Shown one piece after another: positions 26,669 through 35,115 of a DNA stretch of 64,000 nt; position 1 is the stretch's first letter, and the number at the start of each line of letters is the position of its first letter. Source of the DNA: Acetobacterium sp. KB-1 (GTDB taxonomy: Bacteria; Bacillota; Clostridia; Eubacteriales; Eubacteriaceae). The notes below the pieces were generated by a model. It worked only from the letters and a program-made list of their open reading frames with translations. It was not told the origin of the DNA and did no database searches. Location: contig NZ_CP030040.1 of the NCBI RefSeq assembly GCF_003260995.1, positions 2,713,176-2,777,175 on the forward strand, written 5' to 3'. The translations under genes were made by a program, and so were the position numbers.

Positions 26669-27295
26669 ATGTCTATTCCGGAAGAAAAAACATACCCTCG
26701 GACTGGTGATACCCAGACCATTTATCTGAATACTGTTATTAACAATCCCAATATTAAGATTGGCGACTATACCATCTATAACGATTTTGTAAATGATCCC
26801 ATCGATTTTGAAAAAAATAATGTGTTATATCATTATCCCATCAATCAGGATCAATTGATTATTGGTAAATTCTGTTCCATTGCCTGCGGTGCAAAGTTCA
26901 TTTTTACCAGTGCTAATCATACCATGAAGTCGTTGTCGACTTACCCATTTCCGTTATTTTGGGAAGAATATGGCCTTGAGCAGAAAGATGTTACCAAGGC
27001 CTGGGATAAAAAGGGTGATATTGTGATTGGAAATGATGTCTGGATTGGCTATGAAGCCGTTATTATGTCGGGTGTTCAGATTGGCAATGGAGCAATCATC
27101 GGAACCAGAGCTGTTGTCACGAAAGATGTGGAGCCCTACACAATTGTCGGCGGTGTGCCTGCAAAGCCGATTAAGAAGCGATTTGACGATGAAACAATTG
27201 AAAAATTGCAGTCACTTTGTTGGTGGGATTGGAATAAAGATCAACTGCTTGAAAAATTAAATGATATTATGTGTGGGAATATCGGTCAATTATAA
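26669..27295 (+). CDS. Vat-family (streptogramin A-type) xenobiotic O-acetyltransferase
   Basis: A 208-aa left-handed beta-helix acetyltransferase with hexapeptide repeats (IGNDVWIGYEAVIMSGVQIG, then NGAIIGTRAVVTKDVEPYTIVGG as successive turns). Length, the Vat-like start, the SANHTMKSL segment carrying the catalytic His84 and the DWNKDQLLEKL end all fit the Vat/XAT group. Members acetylate streptogramin A, but others act on different hydroxyls, so resistance is inferred. AGGAGG precedes ATG 26669 and a terminator follows immediately. Confidence 0.9.
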   Translation: MSIPEEKTYPRTGDTQTIYLNTVINNPNIKIGDYTIYNDFVNDPIDFEKNNVLYHYPINQDQLIIGKFCSIACGAKFIFTSANHTMKSLSTYPFPLFWEEYGLEQKDVTKAWDKKGDIVIGNDVWIGYEAVIMSGVQIGNGAIIGTRAVVTKDVEPYTIVGGVPAKPIKKRFDDETIEKLQSLCWWDWNKDQLLEKLNDIMCGNIGQL

Positions 27296-27325
27296 AAATG
27301 TGATTTTGCAATAAAAAATAAATGG

Positions 27326-27366
27326 CGGGACGTTGAGATAAAAAATCTTGGCGTCTCGTTTTTTAT
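27326..27366 (+). terminator. Rho-independent terminator after the vat-like gene
   Basis: CGGGACGTTGAGAT (27326-27339) pairs with ATCTTGGCGTCTCG (27345-27358), allowing G-T pairs, followed by TTTTTT. Confidence 0.9.
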
Positions 27367-27746
27367 TGTTTGATTGAGGGTTTTGTAGAAATACGTGGAA
27401 CAAAGATGTATAATGGAAATAGATCTTGTTAATTTGGAGTGGCGCTATTAACTCTGAAATTGTATGTATCAATTAGAAGATGTCGTTACTAAAATGGAAA
27501 TTCCTTTGATAAGGGTACTTTGGCTTTCTTATAGAACAAATTGAAGTGTTATTTCAATGAAATAGAAACATTGGAAAACATATAAGAAAAATTTTAATGA
27601 AGGTGAAATTGAAAAAGCAGTGTTGGCAAGATTTGTCAGCATTGTTACTGACGATAAAGATTTGAAATTGATTTTTATGATTTGAAGGTATCGAAACATA
27701 AAAAATTAACTCAAAAATATTTTATTTAACGGAAAGGAGTAAGTCG
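27367..27746 (+). other. Non-coding or decayed stretch
   Basis: AT-rich with only short open pieces, for example a 26-codon frame at 27462-27542. It looks like decayed coding DNA, but I could not identify the source. Confidence 0.3.
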
Positions 27747-28124
27747 ATGATTGATAATTTAGATGGATTATTGAAAGCAATTGTTGATAATTCGAAATTT
27801 CAGCGTTCTGTAGGAGATATAAAATCACAAAAATGCGATCACACAATGTCAGGCAGTTTTGATGAAAGCTTGTTTTGTCCTAAATGTAGTGCTCAACGCC
27901 AACAATCGGTTAGGCGTTTTAGTGGTGATCAAATTTTTAAGATAATAAAACCCTCTGAAGAAATTACATTCCAAAACTTACCAATAATACACATAGCAAC
28001 ATGTTTACAATGTCAAGCAAAAACAATTTTGATACTATATCAAGGGCCAGAAGTGGCTAGAACTTACAGTATTACACGATACTTATGGGGGATGTGTTAC
28101 GCCAAATTCGCCCCAAGAAGTTAA
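27747..28124 (+). CDS. Small cysteine-rich protein of unknown function
   Basis: 125 aa. Possible zinc ligands: Cys30/His32, Cys44-x2-Cys47 (FCPKCSAQ) and Cys86-x2-Cys89 (TCLQCQAK), suggesting a zinc ribbon. No membrane segment. GGAAAGGAG lies upstream of ATG 27747. The stop lies only seven bases before the terminal repeat of the IS at 28131, so the C-terminus may have been altered by the insertion. I do not recognise the family. Confidence 0.55.
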   Translation: MIDNLDGLLKAIVDNSKFQRSVGDIKSQKCDHTMSGSFDESLFCPKCSAQRQQSVRRFSGDQIFKIIKPSEEITFQNLPIIHIATCLQCQAKTILILYQGPEVARTYSITRYLWGMCYAKFAPRS

Positions 28125-28182
28125 ATCCTCAACTTTGCATAAAAGTTACACTAAATACTTTTTGAAACTCAAAACCGTTGCC

Positions 28183-28395
28183 TCAGACATCTAAAAATGT
28201 CATCAGCTCCTGCAAGCTTTTGCCACTTTTTTGGAAAGCCTCCATTACTTGTTTGGCCTCGTGTTCCTTCTTTTGCTTTTGAAGTTCCAACAATCTGTCC
28301 GATAGAGCCTCCTGTTTTTCTTGAAGTTTTGTTAGCTCACTATTTATTCTTGTAATTTCAGTTTCAATCGAAGTTATCGATTTCGTCCGCGCCAT
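28183..28395 (-). CDS. Small coiled-coil protein of the IS
   Basis: 70 aa, almost entirely helical: a heptad-like coiled coil (EITRINSELTKLQEKQEALS, then DRLLELQKQKKEHEAKQ) and a short C-terminal helix (SGKSLQELMTFLDV). Its start at 28395 follows GAGGAGG and overlaps the transposase 3' end by 32 bases in another frame, so it is translated from the same transcript. It may regulate or multimerise the transposase. Function unknown. Confidence 0.7.
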   Translation of the reverse strand: MARTKSITSIETEITRINSELTKLQEKQEALSDRLLELQKQKKEHEAKQVMEAFQKSGKSLQELMTFLDV

Positions 28396-30127
28396 CGTCG
28401 TATTCCTCCTCATTCTGGCTATCTGTATTTGTCATCAGCGACTGGTTCTTCGACAATAGATTGCCGATTCCGCTTGCAATATCACGAATATTATTCTCGT
28501 CCATGCCGAATGAACTTAGAATAACCTTCTGCCGTTTGGTTACGGCGTGATCAAGCCGATAATGGTCTTTACTCCGTCTAACCATTTCGATTTTTTCCAG
28601 TTCGCGAAGCGCCGCAGGCACCGTCATATAATTCGGTTTTGTATCTAATCGAAGCATCGTTTCCTTCAAGAGGTTGTAGATTCTGTTACGGACAATCAGT
28701 GCAATAAATTCGATAAACAGCTTTGCAGACAATGATTCGGAAGTGTGAACCCGGTTGCTTTTAGACCCAATAAACGATTTGTCCGTGCTGAATAGTTTTT
28801 CAGAGATATCCCGACCTTTGTAATGGATAAGTGCCTGTGATACAGTCATTTCAGTAGAGGTGATAATGCAGAAATAACCGCATTGCTCCAACTTTTTCCG
28901 AACGACATCCTTTTTTTCTGTATACGAGACAAGCGCATGCTTGTTGTTATAGCGAAGGTCAAAATATTCGTGATATACGTTCCCAAGTGTGATATCTTTT
29001 CCAATATGTTTTTCCAAATACAATCCAAGTCTTTCAATCAGTTGCTCCAGCTGTTCTCTCTCAGCAGCCTGTTTGGAAGGGTTGAAGTATAAATGGAAAT
29101 ATCTAAGAGTATTATCGTCCTCATACAACTTAGCTAAAACTGTTTTTCCATAAACTCTGTATGAACGGATAGCACACTCACGATCAGTTTCAAATGTATT
29201 TCGGTTCGCTGTTATCAGCTCAGATACGAGATTTTTACGGCCTTTAACCATGATGATGAAGGAGTAACCATTATCTTCCATGTATTTTATATTGGCTTTG
29301 CTGAAATATCCTCTGTCCAGAATAAAACCGACCGATTTATAATTGTACTCTTTCACCTTGTCTACCATATACTCAAACTGGGAAACATCGGTTATTGAAC
29401 CTGGATATTCCTCATAAAATAGCGGAACTCGGTTGGTCTTATCAAATGCTAATGCAAGATTAAACACTGGAAGTCCTTTTTCATCCTTCGCTTTGCCGTA
29501 TTCTATAAGATCAATATCACCGGCTTGGCAGTTCTTGTTTGTTGAATCATACGAAATGTAAATGCATTGTTTATGATCACGTTTTTTGTTCCAGTCATTT
29601 AGGAAGCCAATAATCTGTTCCCGAGTAACTGATTTAAGGAACCGGCTTACTTTTGAATCGCTGTATATCCTCATTCCCTCCGAAAACAGTGGGTGGTTAA
29701 ATGCAAAATCAGGATAGTACTGGCCTGCATTTTCTTCATCAACAATCAGATATGCCATTAGATCGAGTAGTAATCCACAGTCTTTTGGAAACCATGTATT
29801 CAGAAGATTCTCTAACTTATATTCTTGGAGAACCTTTTGGATTACCGCATATGAACCAATCTTCAAAGCGCAGCTTCGATAAGAATCCGGCAGTTCTTCT
29901 GGAAGGGTAACCTCCGGAAAGTAATCTTGAAATTTCTCGTTCGGATACATGACATCATGATTATCTGAATGAATCTTTCCGATGATGGTACGTTGGGGTA
30001 TGGCATATTTCTTTTCGACATTGTATTGTTGGCCGTATTGAAAAAGGACATAAGTTGAATCGCCCTTTTTCTTGGTGATTATCTTGCCCCTAACCAAAGG
30101 GATTTTGACTGTGTAATCGTAGTACAT
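28364..30127 (-). CDS. IS1634/IS4-like DDE transposase
   Basis: A 587-aa transposase. The N-terminal part (RGKIITKKKGDSTYVLFQYG) and DDE core are recognisable: YISYDSTNKN and VGFILDRGYFSKANIKYM (central Asp), followed by the C-terminal block (YKGRDISEKLFSTDKSF with the Glu helix, then LFIEFIALIVRNRI). Length is normal for the IS1634 group. The start at 30127 has AAAGGAGGCTGCTC. An overlapping small coiled-coil gene follows. Apparently intact and potentially active. Confidence 0.9.
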   Translation of the reverse strand: MYYDYTVKIPLVRGKIITKKKGDSTYVLFQYGQQYNVEKKYAIPQRTIIGKIHSDNHDVMYPNEKFQDYFPEVTLPEELPDSYRSCALKIGSYAVIQKVLQEYKLENLLNTWFPKDCGLLLDLMAYLIVDEENAGQYYPDFAFNHPLFSEGMRIYSDSKVSRFLKSVTREQIIGFLNDWNKKRDHKQCIYISYDSTNKNCQAGDIDLIEYGKAKDEKGLPVFNLALAFDKTNRVPLFYEEYPGSITDVSQFEYMVDKVKEYNYKSVGFILDRGYFSKANIKYMEDNGYSFIIMVKGRKNLVSELITANRNTFETDRECAIRSYRVYGKTVLAKLYEDDNTLRYFHLYFNPSKQAAEREQLEQLIERLGLYLEKHIGKDITLGNVYHEYFDLRYNNKHALVSYTEKKDVVRKKLEQCGYFCIITSTEMTVSQALIHYKGRDISEKLFSTDKSFIGSKSNRVHTSESLSAKLFIEFIALIVRNRIYNLLKETMLRLDTKPNYMTVPAALRELEKIEMVRRSKDHYRLDHAVTKRQKVILSSFGMDENNIRDIASGIGNLLSKNQSLMTNTDSQNEEEYDDGADEIDNFD

Positions 30128-30257
30128 GAGCAGCCTCCTTTAGTGTAACTGTTACACTAAAATTATACTACTTTTTTCTACGTTTTGCAAGTGAATTTCC
30201 TTGATTTTACTGGGGTTTTGAGACTTTCTCACACAGTTTTTTATGACTTAGTGTAAC

Positions 30258-31808
30258 CTAGATGCAAAGTTCACACAGATACATGATATCAGAAATCGTT
30301 TTTATGAGAAAGGGGAAAATATTTCCCAGATTGCGGAAGCGTTGCACCTGGATTGGCGAACGGTACGCAAATACATTGATCAGACTGATTTTAACAGCCC
30401 GCCGCCAAAGCCGGCGTTGGAGAAACAATTCTGTCCCAAACTGGATCCCTACAAGGAGATGATCGATTCCTGGCTGATTGAGGACAAATCAGCCCCACGC
30501 AAACAGCGCCATACAGCTAAACGGGTATTTCATCGCCTGCTGGCCGAAATTCCCGGTTTTGACTGCTCCTATCGGACGGTCGCCAGCTATTACGCAGTGA
30601 AACACCGGGAAATATTCAAGCAGAATAAACAGGCCTATCTGCCACTGGTACATCAACCCGGAGAAGCGCAGGTTGATTTTGGTACAGCTGAGTTTTATGA
30701 AAATGGCCAAAAACTGACTGGAAAATACCTGGAGGTCTCTTTTCCATACAGCAATAAAGGCTATCTGCAGCTGTTCTACGGGGAAAATATGGAATGCCTG
30801 CTGGAAGGGCTGGATGCCATATTCCGCCACATTGGCTGTGTGCCAAGGGAACTCTGGTTTGATAACACGAAAGTCATTGTTACCGAGATTATCCGTGGTG
30901 GCGGGCGAAAACTGACTGACAAATTCGAACGGTTCCGGGAGCATTACCATTTTAAAGCCGTCTTCATGAATCCCGGGGCCGGCCATGAAAAAGGAAACGT
31001 CGAAAACAAGGTCGGCTATCAGCGTCGCAACTTCATGGTACCGGTTCCCCGCTTTCTGTCGCTGTCGGATTATAACCGGCAGTTGCTGACAGAGTGTGAG
31101 AAAGATGCCCGGCGGAACCATTATCGCTACGATGAAACCATCGAGGAGCGGTTTCAGGCTGATCTGACGGCCTGCCACAAACTGCCCGGAATTGCGTTTG
31201 ACCTCACCGGTCATCAAACCCTCAAAGCCGACAACTGGGCCAGGATTTATCTGAACAAACGACAGCATGCTTATTCGGTGGCTCCAAAGTACGCCCAGTG
31301 CCCGGTTCATCTGGTTTTAACTTCAGCGCTGGTGATTATTCAAGATGAAAACTTTCGTGAAATTGTTCGCCACCGGCGTCTTTACGGAGATACCAAACAA
31401 GAGCAGATGGACTGGCTGCCCTATCTGAAACAATTATCCCTGCGACCCCGAGCCCTGAAATATACTGGGATCTATGAGCTGATGCCGGAAACCATGCAAA
31501 CCTATCTGGCCACCTGTTCAGGCAGCGAAGTTGGACAGATCCTCAAGGTTCTTTCCGAGTTGACCAGTCGCACCGGTTTTGACAGTGCCGTAAATACCGT
31601 TAACCATGCAATTGCTCATCAGGCGCGAGATGCCGATAGTCTGGAGAGTCTTTACCGGCGGTTGTATTCGGATGTACCTGAGCTGCCTGCAATGACCCTT
31701 GCTCCGGGCATTCCCAAAATGATCCCGATGCAGCCCAATCTGACGGCCTATGATATCTTGCTTCAGGGAAAGGGGGCTGACGGATATGCTCGACAAAGAA
31801 ATCTTTGA
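30258..31808 (+). CDS. istA: IS21 family transposase IstA, 5' end cut by the adjacent IS
   Basis: DDE transposase of IS21. The frame is open from 30252 and reads FTQIHDIRNRFYEKGENISQ, the normal IstA N-terminal HTH, but has no ATG/GTG/TTG before TTG 30342. The start codon appears to have been removed when the IS1634-like element inserted. Core motifs are present: QVDFGTAEF (first Asp), ELWFDNTKVIV and GAGHEKGNVENKVGY (Glu). About 500 aa. istB overlaps its end. The element is probably non-autonomous unless a start arises in the neighbouring IS. Confidence 0.88.
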   Translation, partial: LDAKFTQIHDIRNRFYEKGENISQIAEALHLDWRTVRKYIDQTDFNSPPPKPALEKQFCPKLDPYKEMIDSWLIEDKSAPRKQRHTAKRVFHRLLAEIPGFDCSYRTVASYYAVKHREIFKQNKQAYLPLVHQPGEAQVDFGTAEFYENGQKLTGKYLEVSFPYSNKGYLQLFYGENMECLLEGLDAIFRHIGCVPRELWFDNTKVIVTEIIRGGGRKLTDKFERFREHYHFKAVFMNPGAGHEKGNVENKVGYQRRNFMVPVPRFLSLSDYNRQLLTECEKDARRNHYRYDETIEERFQADLTACHKLPGIAFDLTGHQTLKADNWARIYLNKRQHAYSVAPKYAQCPVHLVLTSALVIIQDENFREIVRHRRLYGDTKQEQMDWLPYLKQLSLRPRALKYTGIYELMPETMQTYLATCSGSEVGQILKVLSELTSRTGFDSAVNTVNHAIAHQARDADSLESLYRRLYSDVPELPAMTLAPGIPKMIPMQPNLTAYDILLQGKGADGYARQRNL

Positions 31809-32547
31809 ATGCTGCCGGAAACTGCGTCTGAGTCGCAATCTGGCCGAGTTGGCGCAAACCACCGAAGGCAGCAGTCACCAGGAATATCTGCATCAGTTGC
31901 TTAGTGATGAACTCCATTACCGGGAACTCACCCGCACCCAAAAGTTGGTTACCAGCGCCGGTTTCTATGGGATTCACACCTTTGAAGGATATCGCTTTGA
32001 TGAAATCACCCTGCCTTCGGATCTGACTCCAGAAGGCCTGAAATCCCTGGCCTTTATCCACGAAAAGAAGAATCTGATTCTCTATGGTGGCACCGGAACC
32101 GGCAAAACTATGCTATCAACCGCACTCGGCGTTGCCGCCTGTCGACAGGGAATCCCGGTTAAATTCTTTCGAACGGCCGCCCTGGTGAATAAACTGTCGG
32201 AAGCCAAAGTAGCCGGTACCCTGACCGCTTTTCTGAAAAAACTGAATAAAGCCGAAGTGATTATTCTGGATGAATATGGTTATGTCCCACTGGACCGAAC
32301 GGGAGCACAGCTCCTGTTCGAAATCATATCCGATTGTTATGAACGTCGGTCTATCATTCTTAATACCAACCTTGAATTTTCCCGATGGGTCAATGTGCTC
32401 TATGATGAACAGATGACGGCTGCCATGCTGGATCGGCTCCTTCATCACTGCCACCTGCTCATGTTTCCGGGACCCAGTAACCGGATGCGGGAATCCAGCA
32501 TCAATGAATTATATCGCTCAATATCGGACAATCAATTGAAAAAATAA
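31786..32547 (+). CDS. istB: IS21 helper ATPase IstB
   Basis: A 253-aa AAA+ ATPase of the IstB/DnaC group that assembles on target DNA and recruits IstA. Walker A is LYGGTGTGKTM, Walker B VIILDEYGYVPLDR, and an arginine finger region is SRWVNVLYDEQM, AAMLDRLLHHC. ATG 31786 overlaps the istA 3' end (23 bases) as usual for IS21. Complete length. Confidence 0.95.
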   Translation: MLDKEIFECCRKLRLSRNLAELAQTTEGSSHQEYLHQLLSDELHYRELTRTQKLVTSAGFYGIHTFEGYRFDEITLPSDLTPEGLKSLAFIHEKKNLILYGGTGTGKTMLSTALGVAACRQGIPVKFFRTAALVNKLSEAKVAGTLTAFLKKLNKAEVIILDEYGYVPLDRTGAQLLFEIISDCYERRSIILNTNLEFSRWVNVLYDEQMTAAMLDRLLHHCHLLMFPGPSNRMRESSINELYRSISDNQLKK

Positions 32548-32592
32548 TAATTGCCTGCAATGTTTAGATTGCTCATGAAATTGCTTCGCATT

Positions 32593-32829
32593 TTAGCTTG
32601 CAAAACTATGGATTTTCCATAATGCAACATTCTGTATTTTTAACTTGCAACTTTCTGCAAAAAGTACTTGCTTAGCTTGCAAAACTATGGATTTTCCATA
32701 ATGCAACATTCTGTATTTTTAACTTGCAACTTTCTGCAAAAAGTACTTGCTTAGCTTGCAAAACTATGGATTTTCCATAATGCAACATTCTGTATTTTTA
32801 ACTTGCAACTTTCTGCAAAAAGTACTTGC
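32593..32829 (+). repeat. Three perfect tandem copies of a 79-bp unit
   Basis: Units start at 32593, 32672 and 32751, each beginning TTAGCTTGCAAAACTATGG and ending CTGCAAAAAGTACTTGC, with no differences between copies. Each contains small dyads (ATGGATTTTCCAT; TTGCA...TGCAA). 79 is not a multiple of three, so this is not coding. It lies immediately after istB and may be a multiplied IS21 terminal repeat region. Confidence 0.95.
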
Positions 32830-32851
32830 AAAAAACAAAAATAAGTTAGAA

Positions 32852-34203
32852 ATGCTTGGATTAAATACTGAATTTGAAGAACTAAATATACATAATTTTC
32901 AAGAAGAATCTTTTCAGAACAATGTTTCTTTTCTTGATTTCGATGCGGTAATTATTGGTGCAAATTTTATTAGTAGTTCTTATTCTGAATCAACGACTAG
33001 TCCTTATCAAAATAAACGTTTGCTTTCTCAATATGCATCATGCCAAATCAAAGAAGACTTTGCCAGAATAAAAGAGCAATTAGTCGAATTGCTTAAACAA
33101 GGAAAAAATATTTTTATACTTATAGGTAGAAACGAAAACTGCTACGTTTATACGGGTGAAAAAAATATAGTGCTACGGGTAAAAATGCTCGTTTAACAAA
33201 TATGGTTGAAGAATTTGATATGTATTCTTTTTTACCAATAGAATTTTCAGTAACTCATGTTTATGGCAATAAGTTTGAGATATGTGCAAAACAGCCATAT
33301 TTTGATTTCTTTAAAACAGCTAAAGAATCATATCAATATGCAGCATATTTTAATGCTCCTACTCAGAATACCTTATTGAAAATTCCAAAGAGTGACCGGG
33401 CTGTATCAGCTGTTTTTGAATATGAATCGGGAAGAATAGTATTATTGCCGATGCCCTATTATGAAGCAGATTATGAGAACAATGATTATTGGGAAAAATA
33501 TGGGAAAATTTACTTAAGTGAATTATTTAAATTAAATGATAAATTAAGTTCATCTATTAATGACTACGTATTACCTGAATGGGCGAACAATTTCTTTATT
33601 CTCAATGAAGATGAAGAATTAGAAAAGCTCAATAAAGAGCGTGATAAACTTACTAAAATTCAAAAGGGAATAGATAAACGAGAAAATGTGATAAGTATCA
33701 TCCAAAGATATAAAACGCTTGTCACATCTAGTGGAAATCAATTAGAAGAAATCGTGAAAGTAGTCCTTTCGGAAATAGGCTTTAGAATGTTGGATGCTGA
33801 ACAAGGTCGAAGCGATATAATAGCCGAATATAAAAATATAAATATAGTCGCTGAAATTAAGGGAGTTACTAAAAGTGCTGCTGAAAAGCATGCCGCTCAA
33901 CTCGAAAAATGGGTTGCCATGTTTATTGAAGATAATGAGCATTCAGCTAAACCGATTCTTATTGTCAATGGATACTGCGATACACCTTTATTTGAGCGAC
34001 GGGAAGATGTCTTTCCCAATCAAATGCTTAAATATGCTGAAGCAAGAAATCATTGCTTACTCACAACTGCTCAATTATTGTGTTTGTATATAGAACTAAA
34101 GAAAAATCCATCATGTTCTGATGAACTAATTCAGGAATTGTTATCAACTGTGGGAAAATATCCCCGGTATACAAAACCAGAGGACTATCTTTTATCTCAA
34201 TAA
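32852..34203 (+). pseudogene. PD-(D/E)XK nuclease-like protein gene, frameshifted and 5' truncated
   Basis: Two frames belong together. The first (to 33196) contains FLDFDAVIIGANFISSSYSE and reads to GEKNIVLRVKMLV; the second (ATG 33202 to 34203) carries FDMYSFLPIEFSV, a coiled segment (EELEKLNKERDKLTKIQKG) and the nuclease-like core GRSDIIAEYKNINIVAEIKG, i.e. D-x(n)-E-x-K. One base changed in the A7 tract at 33159-33165 joins them (GEK-YSATGKNARLTN-MVEE). The native start is lost: upstream lie the tandem repeats and IS21. Probably a former restriction or defence nuclease, now dead. Confidence 0.75.
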
Positions 34204-34358
34204 GAGTCCTATTGATGGTTTCTATAAAAGCAGCCAAGATGACTAAAGCGTAACAACGGAATCACCATGCCTATTGAATTCTTCACAGATTTTCATTAAC
34301 TTAGTCTAAAATTAACATGTTTGTGTCAGAACCAGAATTAAAACCAACGGAGGAAAAT

Positions 34359-34718
34359 ATGCAAATAGAAACACTAAACAATAACGGCCAGAATATCGCC
34401 TATGTCCATACAACTACACTGATCCTTACCGATGTCCAGTCGGCGTTGGATTTAATGGCAACGGTTCGCTATGAAACCGAATGTGATGCGATCATTATAG
34501 ATAAAGAGGCATTAACAGAAGATTTTTTTGATTTAAAAACCCGGCTTGCCGGTGAAATTATCCAGAAATATGTGAATTACGGCATCCGACTGGCAATCAT
34601 TGGTGATTTTTCCGGGTATACAAGCAAGGCGCTGAATGATTTTATTTATGAATCCAATCAGGGTAAACATCTGTATTTCGTTTCAGATGTGGAAGAAGCG
34701 CTGAAAAAACTCCGATAA
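34359..34718 (+). CDS. DUF4180 domain-containing protein
   Basis: A 119-aa small soluble alpha/beta protein matching the DUF4180 pattern (CDAIIIDKEALTEDFFDLKT, then GEIIQKYVNYGIRLAIIGDF, and FIYESNQGKHLYFV). CGGAGGAAAAT precedes ATG 34359, so the longer frame from 34317 is not used. The fold may resemble STAS domains, but function is unknown. Often found singly next to regulators. Confidence 0.85.
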   Translation: MQIETLNNNGQNIAYVHTTTLILTDVQSALDLMATVRYETECDAIIIDKEALTEDFFDLKTRLAGEIIQKYVNYGIRLAIIGDFSGYTSKALNDFIYESNQGKHLYFVSDVEEALKKLR

Positions 34719-34771
34719 GATTCATAAACAGTCAATACGATTGACCCAAAGACCGATCAGGCTTGCATTTT

Positions 34772-35113
34772 TTATATCAAGTGATAAACTAAGTAAAAAA
34801 ACAATAAATACCACAGAAATTTGACAACCATGTTCTCGAGATTTCCGTTTTGAAATCCTGGGGGAAGCCAGGCTCGAAAGCCTGACTTATCAGGGCGGTA
34901 GCGTTCTTTTTTAACTTTCGGTTTTTTTAATGCCATTTCAAGTTCAGCTATGGTTTGATATTGCTGGCTGGGGTCCATATGGATGCACTTTTTTATCACA
35001 GCGGCCAAGCTACCGACCGCGACGGGTCCCTGGTTAGGAAGCTGCCCGGTTAACAGCTCATGAAACAGAATCCCAATACCATAGATGTCGGTGGTTTGCA
35101 TGGATTTAAAAAA
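34772..35113 (-). pseudogene. C-terminal fragment of a Ser/Thr protein kinase
   Basis: The frame reads TTDIYGIGILFHELLTGQLP (kinase subdomain IX), VIKKCIHMDPSQQYQTIAEL (subdomain XI) and a final hydrophobic anchor (KFLWYLLFFYLVYHLI). The catalytic loop, ATP site and N-terminus are absent. It is joined directly to the end of the methyltransferase gene at about 35116, marking a deletion junction. Confidence 0.8.
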
Positions 35114-35115
35114 CT

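Larger units (their letters stand above)
28131..30271. mobile_element. IS1634/IS4-like insertion sequence
   Basis: Ends are inverted repeats: AACTTTGCAT, 4 bp, GTTACACTAA on the left (28131-28154), and its complement TTAGTGTAAC, 4 bp, ATGCAAAGTT on the right (30248-30271). It carries a large transposase and a small coiled-coil protein on the minus strand. No target duplication is evident. The right end abuts, and probably cuts, the 5' end of istA of a neighbouring IS21 element. Confidence 0.8.

Noticed and set aside
28131-30271. Target-site duplication of the IS1634-like element
   Set aside because: Flanking bases on the two sides do not match at any plausible boundary, so none was claimed.
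30489-31310. Long 273-codon minus-strand frame
   Set aside because: Lies wholly opposite istA, which has clear DDE motifs; no support for coding on the other strand.
32593-32829. Possible CRISPR array
   Set aside because: The 79-bp units are directly adjacent with no variable spacers, and no cas genes are near.
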